A stretch of 64,000 bases of DNA from Deltaproteobacteria bacterium. Its GTDB lineage: Bacteria; Desulfobacterota; Binatia; UTPRO1. Within the stretch, counting starts at the first letter, position 1; each line of letters opens with the position of its first letter. The stretch is taken from positions 1-64,000 of the forward strand of contig JADYZW010000062.1 in NCBI GenBank assembly GCA_020852955.1, given 5' to 3'. Both the position numbers and the translations under genes were made by a program. Below the pieces are notes generated by a model, which searched no databases, was not told where the DNA came from, and saw only the letters and a list, made by a program, of their open reading frames with translations. Positions 37,004-45,148 of the stretch are shown here, piece by piece.

Positions 37004-37032
37004 ACCGTAAACGCGACCTCGGAGCGAGTCAA
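37004..37032 (-). promoter_or_regulatory. erpA promoter, leaderless configuration
   Basis: The minus strand reads TTGACT (37027-37032), a 17-bp spacer and TACGGT (37004-37009), then seven bases to the ATG at 36996. It is the clearest leaderless arrangement in the window. Confidence 0.65.
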
Positions 37033-37079
37033 TTCGACGGGCGAGAACGCGCCAGCGCCCCCGCCCGTCCACCCGCCGT

Positions 37080-38255
37080 TCAGGCGCGCAGCGCCTGCCC
37101 CCCCGCCAACCCGAGGAAGTCGCCGATCGGCGTCCCCTGCGGCTCCACCGCGATGGGCATCGGTCCGAGGCGCTCGCCGCCCTCGCCGAGCCCGAGCGCG
37201 GTCCGCGACTCGCGTTTGCGCTTCAGCTTCTCGAGGAGGGTCGTACGGTTCAGCTGCAGCAGCCGCGCCGCCTCCTTCTTGTTGCCGCGGCTGATGTCGA
37301 GCGCGCGGGCGATGATGCGGTCCTCGATCGACTCCATCTCGCGATAGAAGTCGATGCCGCGACCGTCGAAGTCCCACGGCGGCGTCGTCCAGCCGCTCGT
37401 CGCGCCGTCACCCGCCATGCGGCCGTGGAGCTTCGGAGGCAGGTTCTCCGGACGGATGACGCCGTCGGTCGGCCCGAGGACCACGAGTTGTTCGAGCAGG
37501 TTCTTGAGCTCGCGCACGTTACCCGGCCACTGATAGGCCGTCAGCACCTCCATCGCCGCGGGCGAGATCTCGAAGCGCGGCAGCCCCTTCGCGGTGTGCA
37601 TCTGGTTCAGGAACCAGTCGACGAGAAGCGGAACGTCTTCGCGGCGCGCGCGCAGCGGCGGCACCTCGATCGGCACGACCCGCAGGCGATAGTAGAGGTC
37701 CTCGCGGAACTGCCGATCCCCGACCGCTTCCTCGAGGTTCCGGTTCGTCGCCGCGACGACCCGCACGTCGACCTGCTGGGTGCTCACGCCGCCGACCGGC
37801 TCGAACTGGCCGTTCTCGAGGACGCGCAGGAGCTTCACCTGCAGCTTGGTGCTCATGTCGCCGACCTCGTCGAGGAAGATGGTCCCGCCGTCGGCGAGTT
37901 TGAAGCGGCCCACTCGCGAGGTCACCGCGCCCGTGAAGGCTCCGCGCTCGTGGCCGAACATCTCGCTCTCGAGCAGCTCCTCGGGAATCGCGCCGCAATG
38001 CACGGGCACGAGGCGCTGCGCGTGGCGGCGGCTCTGCGAATGGATCGCCTGCGCCACCAACTCCTTACCTGTTCCGCTCTCGCCGGTGATGAGCACGGTC
38101 ACTCCGGTCGGTGCCACGCGCCGGATCACCTCGAAGATCGCCTGCATGCGCGGATGCCTGCCGATGATGCCGGCGAAGCCGGTCACCTCGGCGGCCTCGC
38201 CTCGCGCTTCCTCCTCCACCGCCACCCCCGTCCGCTCCCCGTCCCGTGCGTCCAT
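37080..38255 (-). CDS. Sigma-54-dependent activator of the flagellar genes (FleQ/FlbD-like)
   Basis: A 391-residue bacterial enhancer-binding protein. The AAA+ domain begins almost at once: Walker A GESGTGKE at 58-65, the sigma-54 contact loop GAFTGA at 105-110, Walker B IFLDE to residue 130. A Fis-type HTH (NKKEAARLLQLNRTTLLEKL) lies near 330-355, followed by a roughly 40-residue tail. There is no receiver, GAF or FleQ-type N-terminal domain, so control must be by expression or by a partner protein. It lies at the end of the flagellar island and has its own sigma-54 promoter. It is the best candidate to bind the CGGCAG-N3-CTGCCG palindromes. Confidence 0.92.
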   Translation of the reverse strand: MDARDGERTGVAVEEEARGEAAEVTGFAGIIGRHPRMQAIFEVIRRVAPTGVTVLITGESGTGKELVAQAIHSQSRRHAQRLVPVHCGAIPEELLESEMFGHERGAFTGAVTSRVGRFKLADGGTIFLDEVGDMSTKLQVKLLRVLENGQFEPVGGVSTQQVDVRVVAATNRNLEEAVGDRQFREDLYYRLRVVPIEVPPLRARREDVPLLVDWFLNQMHTAKGLPRFEISPAAMEVLTAYQWPGNVRELKNLLEQLVVLGPTDGVIRPENLPPKLHGRMAGDGATSGWTTPPWDFDGRGIDFYREMESIEDRIIARALDISRGNKKEAARLLQLNRTTLLEKLKRKRESRTALGLGEGGERLGPMPIAVEPQGTPIGDFLGLAGGQALRA

Positions 38256-38315
38256 GTGCCCTCCCAGGCGTTGCGAGTTGTCGGCGCGACCACCTGCGCG
38301 CGGTCAGACGCTTGA

Positions 38316-38330
38316 GCAAACCTGGTGCCA
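38316..38330 (-). promoter_or_regulatory. Sigma-54 promoter of the activator gene
   Basis: The minus strand reads TGGCAC-N5-TTGC exactly (38325-38330 and 38316-38319), predicting a start near 38304 and a 49-nt leader. The rest of the 38256-38504 gap has no gene; an imperfect CCTCC/GGAGG hairpin lies near 38413-38425. A half-match to the palindrome (GCAGAAA, 38357-38363) sits about 57 bp upstream of the start, suggesting autoregulation. Confidence 0.8.
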
Positions 38331-38504
38331 GAAACTTGAACCGCCGCCTCCGGAGAGCAGAAATCCCGCGAGATCATCGGATTCACAGCGGAAACGAGAC
38401 GGAACCCTGACACCTCCCGGAGGAGGCGACGGGTCGAGGTCGAGCGGAACGCGTACAGTTTTGTCGCGCTCCGTTCGATTTTCGGCGGTCGCGAGGGTCG
38501 GCGG

Positions 38505-39011
38505 TCAGCTTTCCGCCGCGGCGGCGGGAGGCGGCGCGCAGACGCGGTAGGAAGGATCGCAGCGTCCGTCTTCGAGGACCAGCTGCCGCGCCCGACGCGT
38601 GCGGACGCCCACCACGACCGGAGCCATCAGATTGACCGTCATCGCGAGCGGGTCCGGCGGAATGGTGACGATGACGAAGAGGGCGACGTCCGCCGCGTCG
38701 GTCCCGAGCACGCGCGCCGCGAGCTCCAGCGGCGGCTGGTAGTCCGGCACGAGACGCGCCGGCTCGGCGACGGCGAACGCGACGTCCGGCTCGTCGAGGC
38801 AGAGCAGCCATCTGAACGGCGAACCCGGCCGATGATCGAGGATCACGAAGCGCCGCGCCCTCGGGAAGCCGATCAGGCCCTGCGGGAAGTGCAGCACCCG
38901 ATCGACGGGCACGTCGAGCTCGCCGAACCGCGAGGACCGGACGTGGATCGCGTCGGGCCCGGGCGCCGGCCGCACCGAGACCATCTCCTCAGCCACGCTT
39001 ACCATCGGCAT
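38505..39011 (-). CDS. fliW: Flagellar assembly factor FliW
   Basis: FliW binds flagellin and antagonises CsrA, coupling flagellin translation to assembly. The roughly 168-residue protein has the family core RFGELDVPVDRVLHFPQGLIGF and VTIPPDPLAMTVNLMAPVVV. Starts at 39011 and 39005 are both possible, since GGGAGG lies 3 and 9 bases upstream; the frame overlaps the csrA end by about 20 bases. The C-terminus has an Ala-rich tail. It is the last flagellar structural or assembly gene before the activator. Confidence 0.93.
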   Translation of the reverse strand: MPMVSVAEEMVSVRPAPGPDAIHVRSSRFGELDVPVDRVLHFPQGLIGFPRARRFVILDHRPGSPFRWLLCLDEPDVAFAVAEPARLVPDYQPPLELAARVLGTDAADVALFVIVTIPPDPLAMTVNLMAPVVVGVRTRRARQLVLEDGRCDPSYRVCAPPPAAAAES

Positions 39012-39237
39012 ATGCCTCCCATGCACGTACGGCGTGCCCGAGCCGATCCGGATCCGGCAAGCGCGCCTCGCGGTTCTGACTCTCGATGGCGAGGAATACC
39101 TCCTCGCGAAAGATTCGCACGTCCGACGGCGCCGCGACGCCCAGGCGCACCTGACCGCCGCGCACCTCCAGCACCTGCACCGTCACCTCGTCTCCGATCC
39201 GGATCCGTTCGCCGACCTTCCGTGTCAGCACCAGCAT
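38989..39237 (-). CDS. csrA: Carbon storage regulator CsrA
   Basis: An 82-residue RNA-binding translational repressor. MLVLTRKVGERIRIGDEVTV and the C-terminal FREEV residues that contact GGA motifs are intact, followed by a longer-than-usual tail (residues 52-82). The flgL-csrA-fliW order is the standard partner-switch arrangement. It has a strong GGGAGGG ribosome-binding site. The flagellin gene it would control is not in this window. Confidence 0.95.
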   Translation of the reverse strand: MLVLTRKVGERIRIGDEVTVQVLEVRGGQVRLGVAAPSDVRIFREEVFLAIESQNREARLPDPDRLGHAVRAWEAYADGKRG

Positions 39238-39273
39238 GGCGCCCTCCCTGCCTCGTCCCGTCCGCCGCCCGGC

Positions 39274-40167
39274 CTACAGCCGCAGGAAGTCGAGGATCGA
39301 CGTCTGCAGCAGCGAGGCCCCCGCGCTGAGCGTCGCCTGCAGCGCGTTCTGCACCTGCGCGAGCTCGGTGATCGTCGCGGTGAGATCCGCGTCCTCCACG
39401 CCGCCGATCAACGTCTTGTTGGTGGCGATCGCCGCGCCGATCTCCGCGTTGCGCGTCTGGAGTCGCGCCAGCCGCCCGCCGACGCTCGCGCGCTCCTGGC
39501 GGATGTCCTCCGCCGCGCTCACGAGCGCGGAAAGCTGCGCGCTCGGCTCGGCGCCGCTTTCGAGCGTCTGCCGCAGGTCGTCGAGCGCCGCGAGCGTCGA
39601 GCCGAACACGTCGCCTCCGTTCGTCGTGATGCGCACCGTCTCGTCGCGCGCCGTCCGCACCGCGAAGGGATCCGCCGGGCCCGTGTACGCCGTCGCCGGC
39701 GAGAATCCCGGCGCGTCGTAGCTCGCGAAGGGAGGCCCCGACGTCGAGAGGCCGCCGAAGATGTAGCGCCCCGCGACCGTCGTATTGGCGAGCGACACGA
39801 GGCCGCGCTCGAGCTCCTCGACCTCCTCGGCGGCCGTCTGGCGCGCCTCCGGGGTCACGAGGCCGCTGCTCAGGCCGGCCGCGATCTCACGCGCCCGGAT
39901 CAGGACGTCGTGGACCTGGCCGAGGACGCCGTCCTCCGCGCCGAGCGTCGTCGTCGCGAGCGCGACGCTGCCGCGATAGGCATCGAGCTCCTTCGCCTCG
40001 CCGCGCAGGCTGGTCGAGCGCGCCGCGCCGACGGGATCGTCGCTCGCCTCGCGGAGCCGCTTCTGCGAGCTCAAGGCGTTCTGCGCGTCCGCCTGCTGCC
40101 GACGCAGGCGGCTCACGGAGTACGTGAAGTCGGCGAGCAGCGTACGCTCGGTGACGCGGCCGACCAT
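39274..40167 (-). CDS. flgL: Flagellar hook-filament junction protein FlgL
   Basis: The second junction protein between hook and filament, exported by the flagellar T3SS. The 297-residue protein has the flagellin-like N-terminal helix (VTERTLLADFTYSVSRLRRQQADAQNALSS is its opening, shown here as VTERTLLADFTYSV) and the matching C-terminal helix ending TSILDFLRL. The middle region is hypervariable and short. The start overlaps the flgK stop (ATGA). Confidence 0.93.
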   Translation of the reverse strand: MVGRVTERTLLADFTYSVSRLRRQQADAQNALSSQKRLREASDDPVGAARSTSLRGEAKELDAYRGSVALATTTLGAEDGVLGQVHDVLIRAREIAAGLSSGLVTPEARQTAAEEVEELERGLVSLANTTVAGRYIFGGLSTSGPPFASYDAPGFSPATAYTGPADPFAVRTARDETVRITTNGGDVFGSTLAALDDLRQTLESGAEPSAQLSALVSAAEDIRQERASVGGRLARLQTRNAEIGAAIATNKTLIGGVEDADLTATITELAQVQNALQATLSAGASLLQTSILDFLRL

Positions 40168-41552
40168 CAGGACACCAGCCCGAGGAGATCGTCGAGCATC
40201 TGATTGCTGACGTTGATGAGCTGCGCCGACGCCTGGTAGCCGCGCTGGAACCGGATGAGATTCGCGAACTCCTCGTCGAGGCTCACCCCCGAGACGGCCT
40301 CGCGCTGCGCGCCGAGCGCCGCGGAGACGTTCTCCTCGATCGTGGCCTGCTGGTCGGCCCGCCGCGCGTCCTGTCCGACCCGCGCGTGCAGCGTCCCGAA
40401 GTAGTCGCCGAGAGTGCTGCCGTCGAACGCGGGAAACGTCTGCTGCGCGACGGCGGCGAGCGCCAGCGCGTTGGCGTTGTCCGCGAGGTTCGCGCCCTGC
40501 GCCGCCGCGATGGTCCGCGGGTCCATCACCGCGACGCGCAGGTCGGCGGCGCCGGTCCCGGAGAAGAACGCCGCGCCGACGTTGCCGTCGAGGTCGCGGC
40601 CGGCAACGTTCGTTTGCACCGCGTTCACCGCGTCGCGGAGCGTCGTCGCGAGGAGGTCGAGTCGCCCCGCGTCGTCCACGATCGTCTGGTCGCGGAGCGC
40701 GAGCGCCGTGCCGATCGCGCCGCCGATCTCCCCCGAGAGCTTGATCACGCTGCCGTCGCGCGCCGCGATGCCGATCCGCGACAGCGGATTGCCGTCGAGG
40801 CCGGGCGCCGCCAGATCGCGCTCCGTCGTGAGGGTCGCCGCATCGGCGCCGATCACCAGCCCCTGCCCCGAAGCGGCGAACACGTTCACGCCGCCGTCCT
40901 CGACCTCGACCACCTGGATCGCGAGCTGCTTGGCGAGGGCGCCGAGCGCCGTCTGCCGCTGATCGCGCAGGTCGTTGCTCTCGCGACCCGAGCGGTCGGC
41001 CGCGACGATCTCGCGGTTCAGCTGCGCGATGGTCCGCAGGACCCCGTTGGCGTCCGACGCTGCCTGGCCGAGCCGGTCGTCGGCTTCGCGCTGCAACGCC
41101 TGGAGGCCGCCGGCGGCGTTGCGGAGCTGTCCGGCGAGCGCCGTGCCGGCCTCGATGAGCTCGTTGCGGGCGGCGAGGTCCTGCGGACTGTCCGCGACCG
41201 CGTTGGCGGCGGCGAAGAAGGCCGCGAGGGCGTTGCCGACGCCCTCGTCGCCGACCGGAAAGAGCGCCTGGACCCGGTCGAGCATTTCCCGTCCCGTGGC
41301 GGCGCCGCCGAGCGCGGACGCCGCCCCGAGGATGCGGGCATCGAGAAAGCCGTCGACGGACCGCAGGACCGACTCGACCACCACCCCCGTACCGAAGCCG
41401 CGATCGTCCGGCCGGCTGGCGTGCATCACCGGCGTCTGCCGGCTGTAGCCCGGCGTGTTGACGTTGGCGATGTTGTGGCCGGTGACGCCGACGCCGCGCT
41501 GGTTGGCGAGCAGTCCCTGCTTCCCGATCGTGAGGGGCGCGAAGATCGCCAT
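40167..41552 (-). CDS. flgK: Flagellar hook-associated protein FlgK
   Basis: The first junction protein joining hook and filament, 461 residues. The rod/hook-type N-terminal motif (GKQGLLANQRGVGVTGHNIA with NVNTPGYSRQ following) and the C-terminal helix with SLDEEFANLIRFQRGYQASA are both clear. The ATG at 41552 is chosen at the conserved MAIFAPL start; the frame stays open far upstream through flgN without family sequence. It follows flgN by one base and overlaps flgL. Confidence 0.95.
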   Translation of the reverse strand: MAIFAPLTIGKQGLLANQRGVGVTGHNIANVNTPGYSRQTPVMHASRPDDRGFGTGVVVESVLRSVDGFLDARILGAASALGGAATGREMLDRVQALFPVGDEGVGNALAAFFAAANAVADSPQDLAARNELIEAGTALAGQLRNAAGGLQALQREADDRLGQAASDANGVLRTIAQLNREIVAADRSGRESNDLRDQRQTALGALAKQLAIQVVEVEDGGVNVFAASGQGLVIGADAATLTTERDLAAPGLDGNPLSRIGIAARDGSVIKLSGEIGGAIGTALALRDQTIVDDAGRLDLLATTLRDAVNAVQTNVAGRDLDGNVGAAFFSGTGAADLRVAVMDPRTIAAAQGANLADNANALALAAVAQQTFPAFDGSTLGDYFGTLHARVGQDARRADQQATIEENVSAALGAQREAVSGVSLDEEFANLIRFQRGYQASAQLINVSNQMLDDLLGLVS

Positions 41553-41553
41553 C

Positions 41554-42012
41554 TCAAGCGCTCCACCGCGCGCCGGCCGACGACAGCGCCTGGCCCGTGA
41601 GCGCGGCGCGGCCGTCGTAGCGGCTGTCGGAGCGCTCGCGCCGCATGACGGCGAGGAGGTCCGTGACCTGCGCGAGCGCCGCGCGGACGATCCCCTCGTT
41701 GATGCCTTGCGCGCGCCTGACCGCCTCGGCGTCGCGGGCGGTCGCGTCGATCTCGCGGGCGAGCGCCGGGTCCGCGGCCGCGAGCTCGGCGAGCGTACGC
41801 CCGGCCGCCTCGAGATGGCGGCGGCGCTGCGCCGCCGCGCGCTCCCAGTCCGCCTGCAGGATCTCGCGCTCGCGCAGGCACGCGAGCAGCGCGGCATGGT
41901 CGTAGGCCGCAGCCGCCGTGCGCTCGGCGTCGAGGAGCGGCGCCAGCCGCCGGCAGCACGCGCGCTCGGCGGCGAGGAGGCTCGCGACGGTCGACGGGGC
42001 GGCGTCAGGCAT
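41554..42012 (-). CDS. flgN: FlgN-type export chaperone
   Basis: A 152-residue, almost wholly helical cytoplasmic protein, rich in Ala, Arg and Glu, sitting between flgM and flgK as FlgN does. FlgN binds unfolded FlgK and FlgL before export. Sequence similarity in this family is low, so the call relies on length, helical heptads (LLAAERACCRRLAPLLDAER at the N-terminus) and position. The start is three bases after flgM. Confidence 0.8.
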   Translation of the reverse strand: MPDAAPSTVASLLAAERACCRRLAPLLDAERTAAAAYDHAALLACLREREILQADWERAAAQRRRHLEAAGRTLAELAAADPALAREIDATARDAEAVRRAQGINEGIVRAALAQVTDLLAVMRRERSDSRYDGRAALTGQALSSAGARWSA

Positions 42013-42015
42013 GTC

Positions 42016-42312
42016 TCACCCGAGGAGATCGCGCGCGAGTTCCCCGAGGAGACGCTCGGCCACGGCCCGGGGATCCGGCGCGTACGTTCCGGCCACACTC
42101 CGCTCGCGCAGCGCCCTCACCCTGTCCACGTCGATCGCCGACGCGTCGCCGACCTCGGCCTTGAGGCGCTGCCGCAGGCGCGCCGCCTCCGAAAGCTCCA
42201 CCCGATCGGCGACGCCGCCGCCGGAGGCGGACGTCGCCACCTCGGCGCCCTCGGCCGCTCCGGGGATCTCGCCCACCCCGGGAATCGTCGTCGGTCTGCG
42301 CGTGACTCTCAT
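42016..42312 (-). CDS. flgM: Anti-sigma-28 factor FlgM
   Basis: A 98-residue small, partly disordered protein that holds FliA inactive until hook completion, when it is exported. The C-terminal half (VELSEAARLRQRLKAEV, then IDVDRVRALRERSVAGTY) matches FlgM; the N-terminal half is the usual disordered export region. A sigma-28-like promoter precedes it. It heads the flgM-flgN-flgK-flgL-csrA-fliW unit. Confidence 0.88.
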   Translation of the reverse strand: MRVTRRPTTIPGVGEIPGAAEGAEVATSASGGGVADRVELSEAARLRQRLKAEVGDASAIDVDRVRALRERSVAGTYAPDPRAVAERLLGELARDLLG

Positions 42313-42350
42313 GGGATCTCCCGGGCCCCGTTCGAGCGGGCTCGGTCAGG

Positions 42351-42378
42351 ATATCGTCCGGGGACCGTCCGGACTTGA
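42351..42378 (-). promoter_or_regulatory. Sigma-28 (FliA)-like promoter of flgM
   Basis: The minus strand reads TCAAGTCC (42371-42378), 12 bases, GACGATAT (42351-42358), against the consensus TAAAGTTT-N11-GCCGATAA. Both boxes match at five or six of eight positions. It lies in the 94-bp flgJ-flgM gap, about 40 bases before the flgM ATG. Autogenous control of flgM by sigma-28 is the expected biology. Confidence 0.55.
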
Positions 42379-42406
42379 ATCCTGGATCCGCGGCGGTCGG
42401 CCGGCG

Positions 42407-43264
42407 TCACGTCACCCCCGCGGCCGGCGCCGCGGCGCCGAGCACCGGCCCGCCCCCGCCGAGAAGCGCCGTCGGATCGACGGCTTGACCGTCGCGACTC
42501 GCCGCGAAGTGCAGATGCGGCCCGCTCGCCCGGCCGCTCGAGCCCACCGTCGCGACCACCTCGCCCGCGACAACATGTTGACCCGCACGGACGAGCGTCC
42601 GCTCCGCGTGCGCATAGCTGGTGACCAGACCATCCGCATGGCGCACCTCGACCATCCGCCCCGCGCCGCCGCGCCGCCAGCCGCTGAAGACCACCTCGCC
42701 GTCGGCCACGCTCCGGATCTCCGCGCCCCGCGGCGCGGCGACGTCGACCCCGGCGTGGAACCGGCGCTCCCCGGTGAAGGGGTCGCTGCGCATGCCGAAC
42801 GGCGAGCTGATCGCGCCCGCCAGCGGCGACGTCGCCGCGGCGGGCGGCGCCGCCGCGCCGGCCGGGGCCCCCGGCGCCGCGGACGCCGTCCGCCCGAGCG
42901 GACGCGCCGCGCGCGCGGCCGCAGCTACCGTCCCGTCCGCCTTCGCGGCGACGATCGTCCCGGGGTGCTGCCGCTCGATCTGCGCGACGATCTGCTCCGC
43001 GATCCCGAGCCCCCCCTTCGCCGCGAGGCTCCGCGCCACTTCCTGGTCGAACGCGCCGTCGAGCATCTTCCGGTTCGCCGACGCCTGCAGCATCCCCGAC
43101 TCCGGCACCGTCTTCCGCATCGCGCTGATCACCTGCGCGAGCAGGACCGCCTCGAACTCCTTCGCCACCTCGTCCGGCCGCTTCCCCGCGAGCCGCCGCC
43201 GCGTCTCGTCCCCCGACGGCACCGTCGGCACGAACATCGAAGCCGCGGAGATCGGTTCCGCCAT
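42407..43264 (-). CDS. flgJ: FlgJ-type rod-binding protein fused to an M23 peptidase domain
   Basis: A 285-residue fusion. Residues 30-100 are the rod-capping FlgJ domain (VAKEFEAVLLAQVISAMRKT, then DQEVARSLA). After an Ala/Pro linker (110-145) comes an M23/LytM metallopeptidase domain with Zn ligands H170 and D174 (FHAGVD) and H250/H252 (HLHF), plus H219 in YAHAER. It would open peptidoglycan for rod passage. Enterobacterial FlgJ uses a glucosaminidase there instead. It lies downstream of flgI. Confidence 0.93.
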   Translation of the reverse strand: MAEPISAASMFVPTVPSGDETRRRLAGKRPDEVAKEFEAVLLAQVISAMRKTVPESGMLQASANRKMLDGAFDQEVARSLAAKGGLGIAEQIVAQIERQHPGTIVAAKADGTVAAAARAARPLGRTASAAPGAPAGAAAPPAAATSPLAGAISSPFGMRSDPFTGERRFHAGVDVAAPRGAEIRSVADGEVVFSGWRRGGAGRMVEVRHADGLVTSYAHAERTLVRAGQHVVAGEVVATVGSSGRASGPHLHFAASRDGQAVDPTALLGGGGPVLGAAAPAAGVT

Positions 43265-43298
43265 TACGCGTCCTCCTCTCCGGCGATTCCCCGGCCGC

Positions 43299-44420
43299 TC
43301 ACATGATCTCCAGGTCGGCGTCCAATGCGCCCGCGGACTTGATCGCCTGCAACACCGCGATGAGATCCTGCGGCGTGATCCCGAGCGCGTTCAGTCCGTT
43401 CACGAGGTCACGCAGGCTGACGCCGCCCTTGAAGAGGTTCAGCCGCTCCGCCGCGCCTTCCTGCACCTGCACCGTGCTGTCGGGGACCACCACCGTCTGT
43501 CCTTCCGAGAACGGAGCCGGTTGCGACACGCCGAGATCCACCTTGACCGTCACCTGGAGGGCGCCGTGCGCGATGCCGACCGGCGCGATGCGGACGTCCT
43601 CGCCCATGATCACGGTGCCCGTCCGCTCGTTCACGATCACCCGCGCCCGCCGGTCCGGCTGCACGTTCAACGTCTCGATCCCGGCGAGCAGCGCCATCAC
43701 CTGCTCCTGGCTCGCGGTCGGCTCGAGGCGGACCTCGACCGTGCCGGGATCGCGCGTGCTGGCGGCGCCGTTCCCGAGGAAGCCGTTGACCACCGAGGCG
43801 ACCCGCATCGCGGTGGTGACATCGGCCTCGTGCAAGCTCAAGCGGACGAGGCCGTCGGCGCCGAGCATCACCGGCACCTCGCGCTCGACGAGAGCGCCGC
43901 CCGTGATGACGCCGACCGTCGGATGCCCGCTCTGCGCCTCGGCCCCGGGGGCCGACGCGCTGTACCCGCCGCCGAGCGACACGCCGCCCTGCGCGACCGC
44001 GTACACCTGCTGATCGCCGCCGAACAGCGGCGTCATGACGAGCGTGCCGCCGCGCAGCGACTTGGCGTCGCCGATCGACGAGATCTGCACGTCGACCCGG
44101 CTCCCCGAGCGCGCGAACGGCGGCAGGGTCGCCGTCACCACGACCGCCGCCGCGTTCTTCACTCGCACCTGGCGCGGATCCACCGTGACCTGGACGCCGC
44201 GCCGGCGCAGCATGCTCAGGATGCTCTGGACCGTGAAGATCGACTGCTGGCCGTCGCCGGTGCCGTCGAGGCCGACGACCACGCCGTAGCCCGTGAGTTG
44301 GTTCCCGCGGACGCCTTCGACGCTGGCGATGTCCTTGATGCGGGCGGCCTCGGCGGAACGCGCGGGCACGAGCCCGACGACCAGCGCCGCGAGCGCAGCG
44401 ATGACGACACGGCGGCGCAT
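43299..44420 (-). CDS. flgI: Flagellar P-ring protein FlgI
   Basis: Periplasmic protein forming the peptidoglycan bushing around the rod, about 373 residues. A Sec signal peptide (RRRVVIAALAALVVGLVP, cleaved near SAEA) precedes the mature start ARIKDIASVEGVRGNQLTGY and VVGLDGTGDGQ. The C-terminus has LVNGLNALGITPQDLIAVLQ. The ATG at 44420 overlaps the flgH stop (ATGA); an in-frame GTG lies 12 bases upstream. Confidence 0.95.
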   Translation of the reverse strand: MRRRVVIAALAALVVGLVPARSAEAARIKDIASVEGVRGNQLTGYGVVVGLDGTGDGQQSIFTVQSILSMLRRRGVQVTVDPRQVRVKNAAAVVVTATLPPFARSGSRVDVQISSIGDAKSLRGGTLVMTPLFGGDQQVYAVAQGGVSLGGGYSASAPGAEAQSGHPTVGVITGGALVEREVPVMLGADGLVRLSLHEADVTTAMRVASVVNGFLGNGAASTRDPGTVEVRLEPTASQEQVMALLAGIETLNVQPDRRARVIVNERTGTVIMGEDVRIAPVGIAHGALQVTVKVDLGVSQPAPFSEGQTVVVPDSTVQVQEGAAERLNLFKGGVSLRDLVNGLNALGITPQDLIAVLQAIKSAGALDADLEIM

Positions 44421-45148
44421 CAGAACGGCCACACCACGTCGAGCAGCCAGTAGCCCCAGCCCGGGCTCTGCTTCACGCCGAGCGTTCCGACGCCGTAGTA
44501 GTCGATGCGCGCGTCGGCGAGGCGGGTCGAGAGCACCTGGTTCTGCGAATCGATGTCCTCGGGGCGGACCCAGCCCTGGACCACGATGTGCTGGTCCTCC
44601 TTGTTGACGGCGACGATCTTGTCGCCTTGCACCCAGAGATTCCCGGTCGGCGACACCGCCTTCACGACCGCCGTCATGCGCGCCGTGAGTCGCCCCTTGC
44701 GGTTCGTCGATCCCTCGCCGTCGAAGGTGCGCGCCGTCGACGCCTTGAGGAGCTGCTGTGGATCGATGCTCGGATTGTTCTCCTGCAGCGCCTGCGGGAA
44801 CCCGAAGAACTGCTCGAGGTTCGCGAACACCTCGCTCTCCGTGGAGGTCGAGGTCTCGGCCGCCTTCGAGCCGGCGGCGTCCTCCGTGATGACGATCGTC
44901 AGGAGGTCGCCCGCGAAGCGCGCCTTCACGTCGGCGAAGAGATAGTTGGCGCTCACGTCGTCGCGCCAGAGCGAACCGGTCGTCCGTTGCAGCGCCGACG
45001 GCGCCGGCGGCGGCTCGGTCGGGAGCGGATCCTTCTTGAGGTACATCTGTACGCAGCCGCTTGCGAGCGACGCCGCGGCGGCGACGAGCGCGACCGCCGC
45101 GCGGCGCGCGGCGCCGCCGCGCTCAGCGTTCGACCAGGACCACGCCAT
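44420..45148 (-). CDS. flgH: Flagellar L-ring lipoprotein FlgH
   Basis: Outer-membrane lipoprotein of the L-ring, 242 residues. The lipobox LASGC is near residue 32, after a hydrophobic signal. Family sequence includes GSLWRDD, LFADVKARFAGDLLTIVI, GNLWVQGDK and VQGWVRPEDID. Its presence shows the organism has an outer membrane. The start lies within the end of flgA (26-base overlap). Confidence 0.95.
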   Translation of the reverse strand: MAWSWSNAERGGAARRAAVALVAAAASLASGCVQMYLKKDPLPTEPPPAPSALQRTTGSLWRDDVSANYLFADVKARFAGDLLTIVITEDAAGSKAAETSTSTESEVFANLEQFFGFPQALQENNPSIDPQQLLKASTARTFDGEGSTNRKGRLTARMTAVVKAVSPTGNLWVQGDKIVAVNKEDQHIVVQGWVRPEDIDSQNQVLSTRLADARIDYYGVGTLGVKQSPGWGYWLLDVVWPF

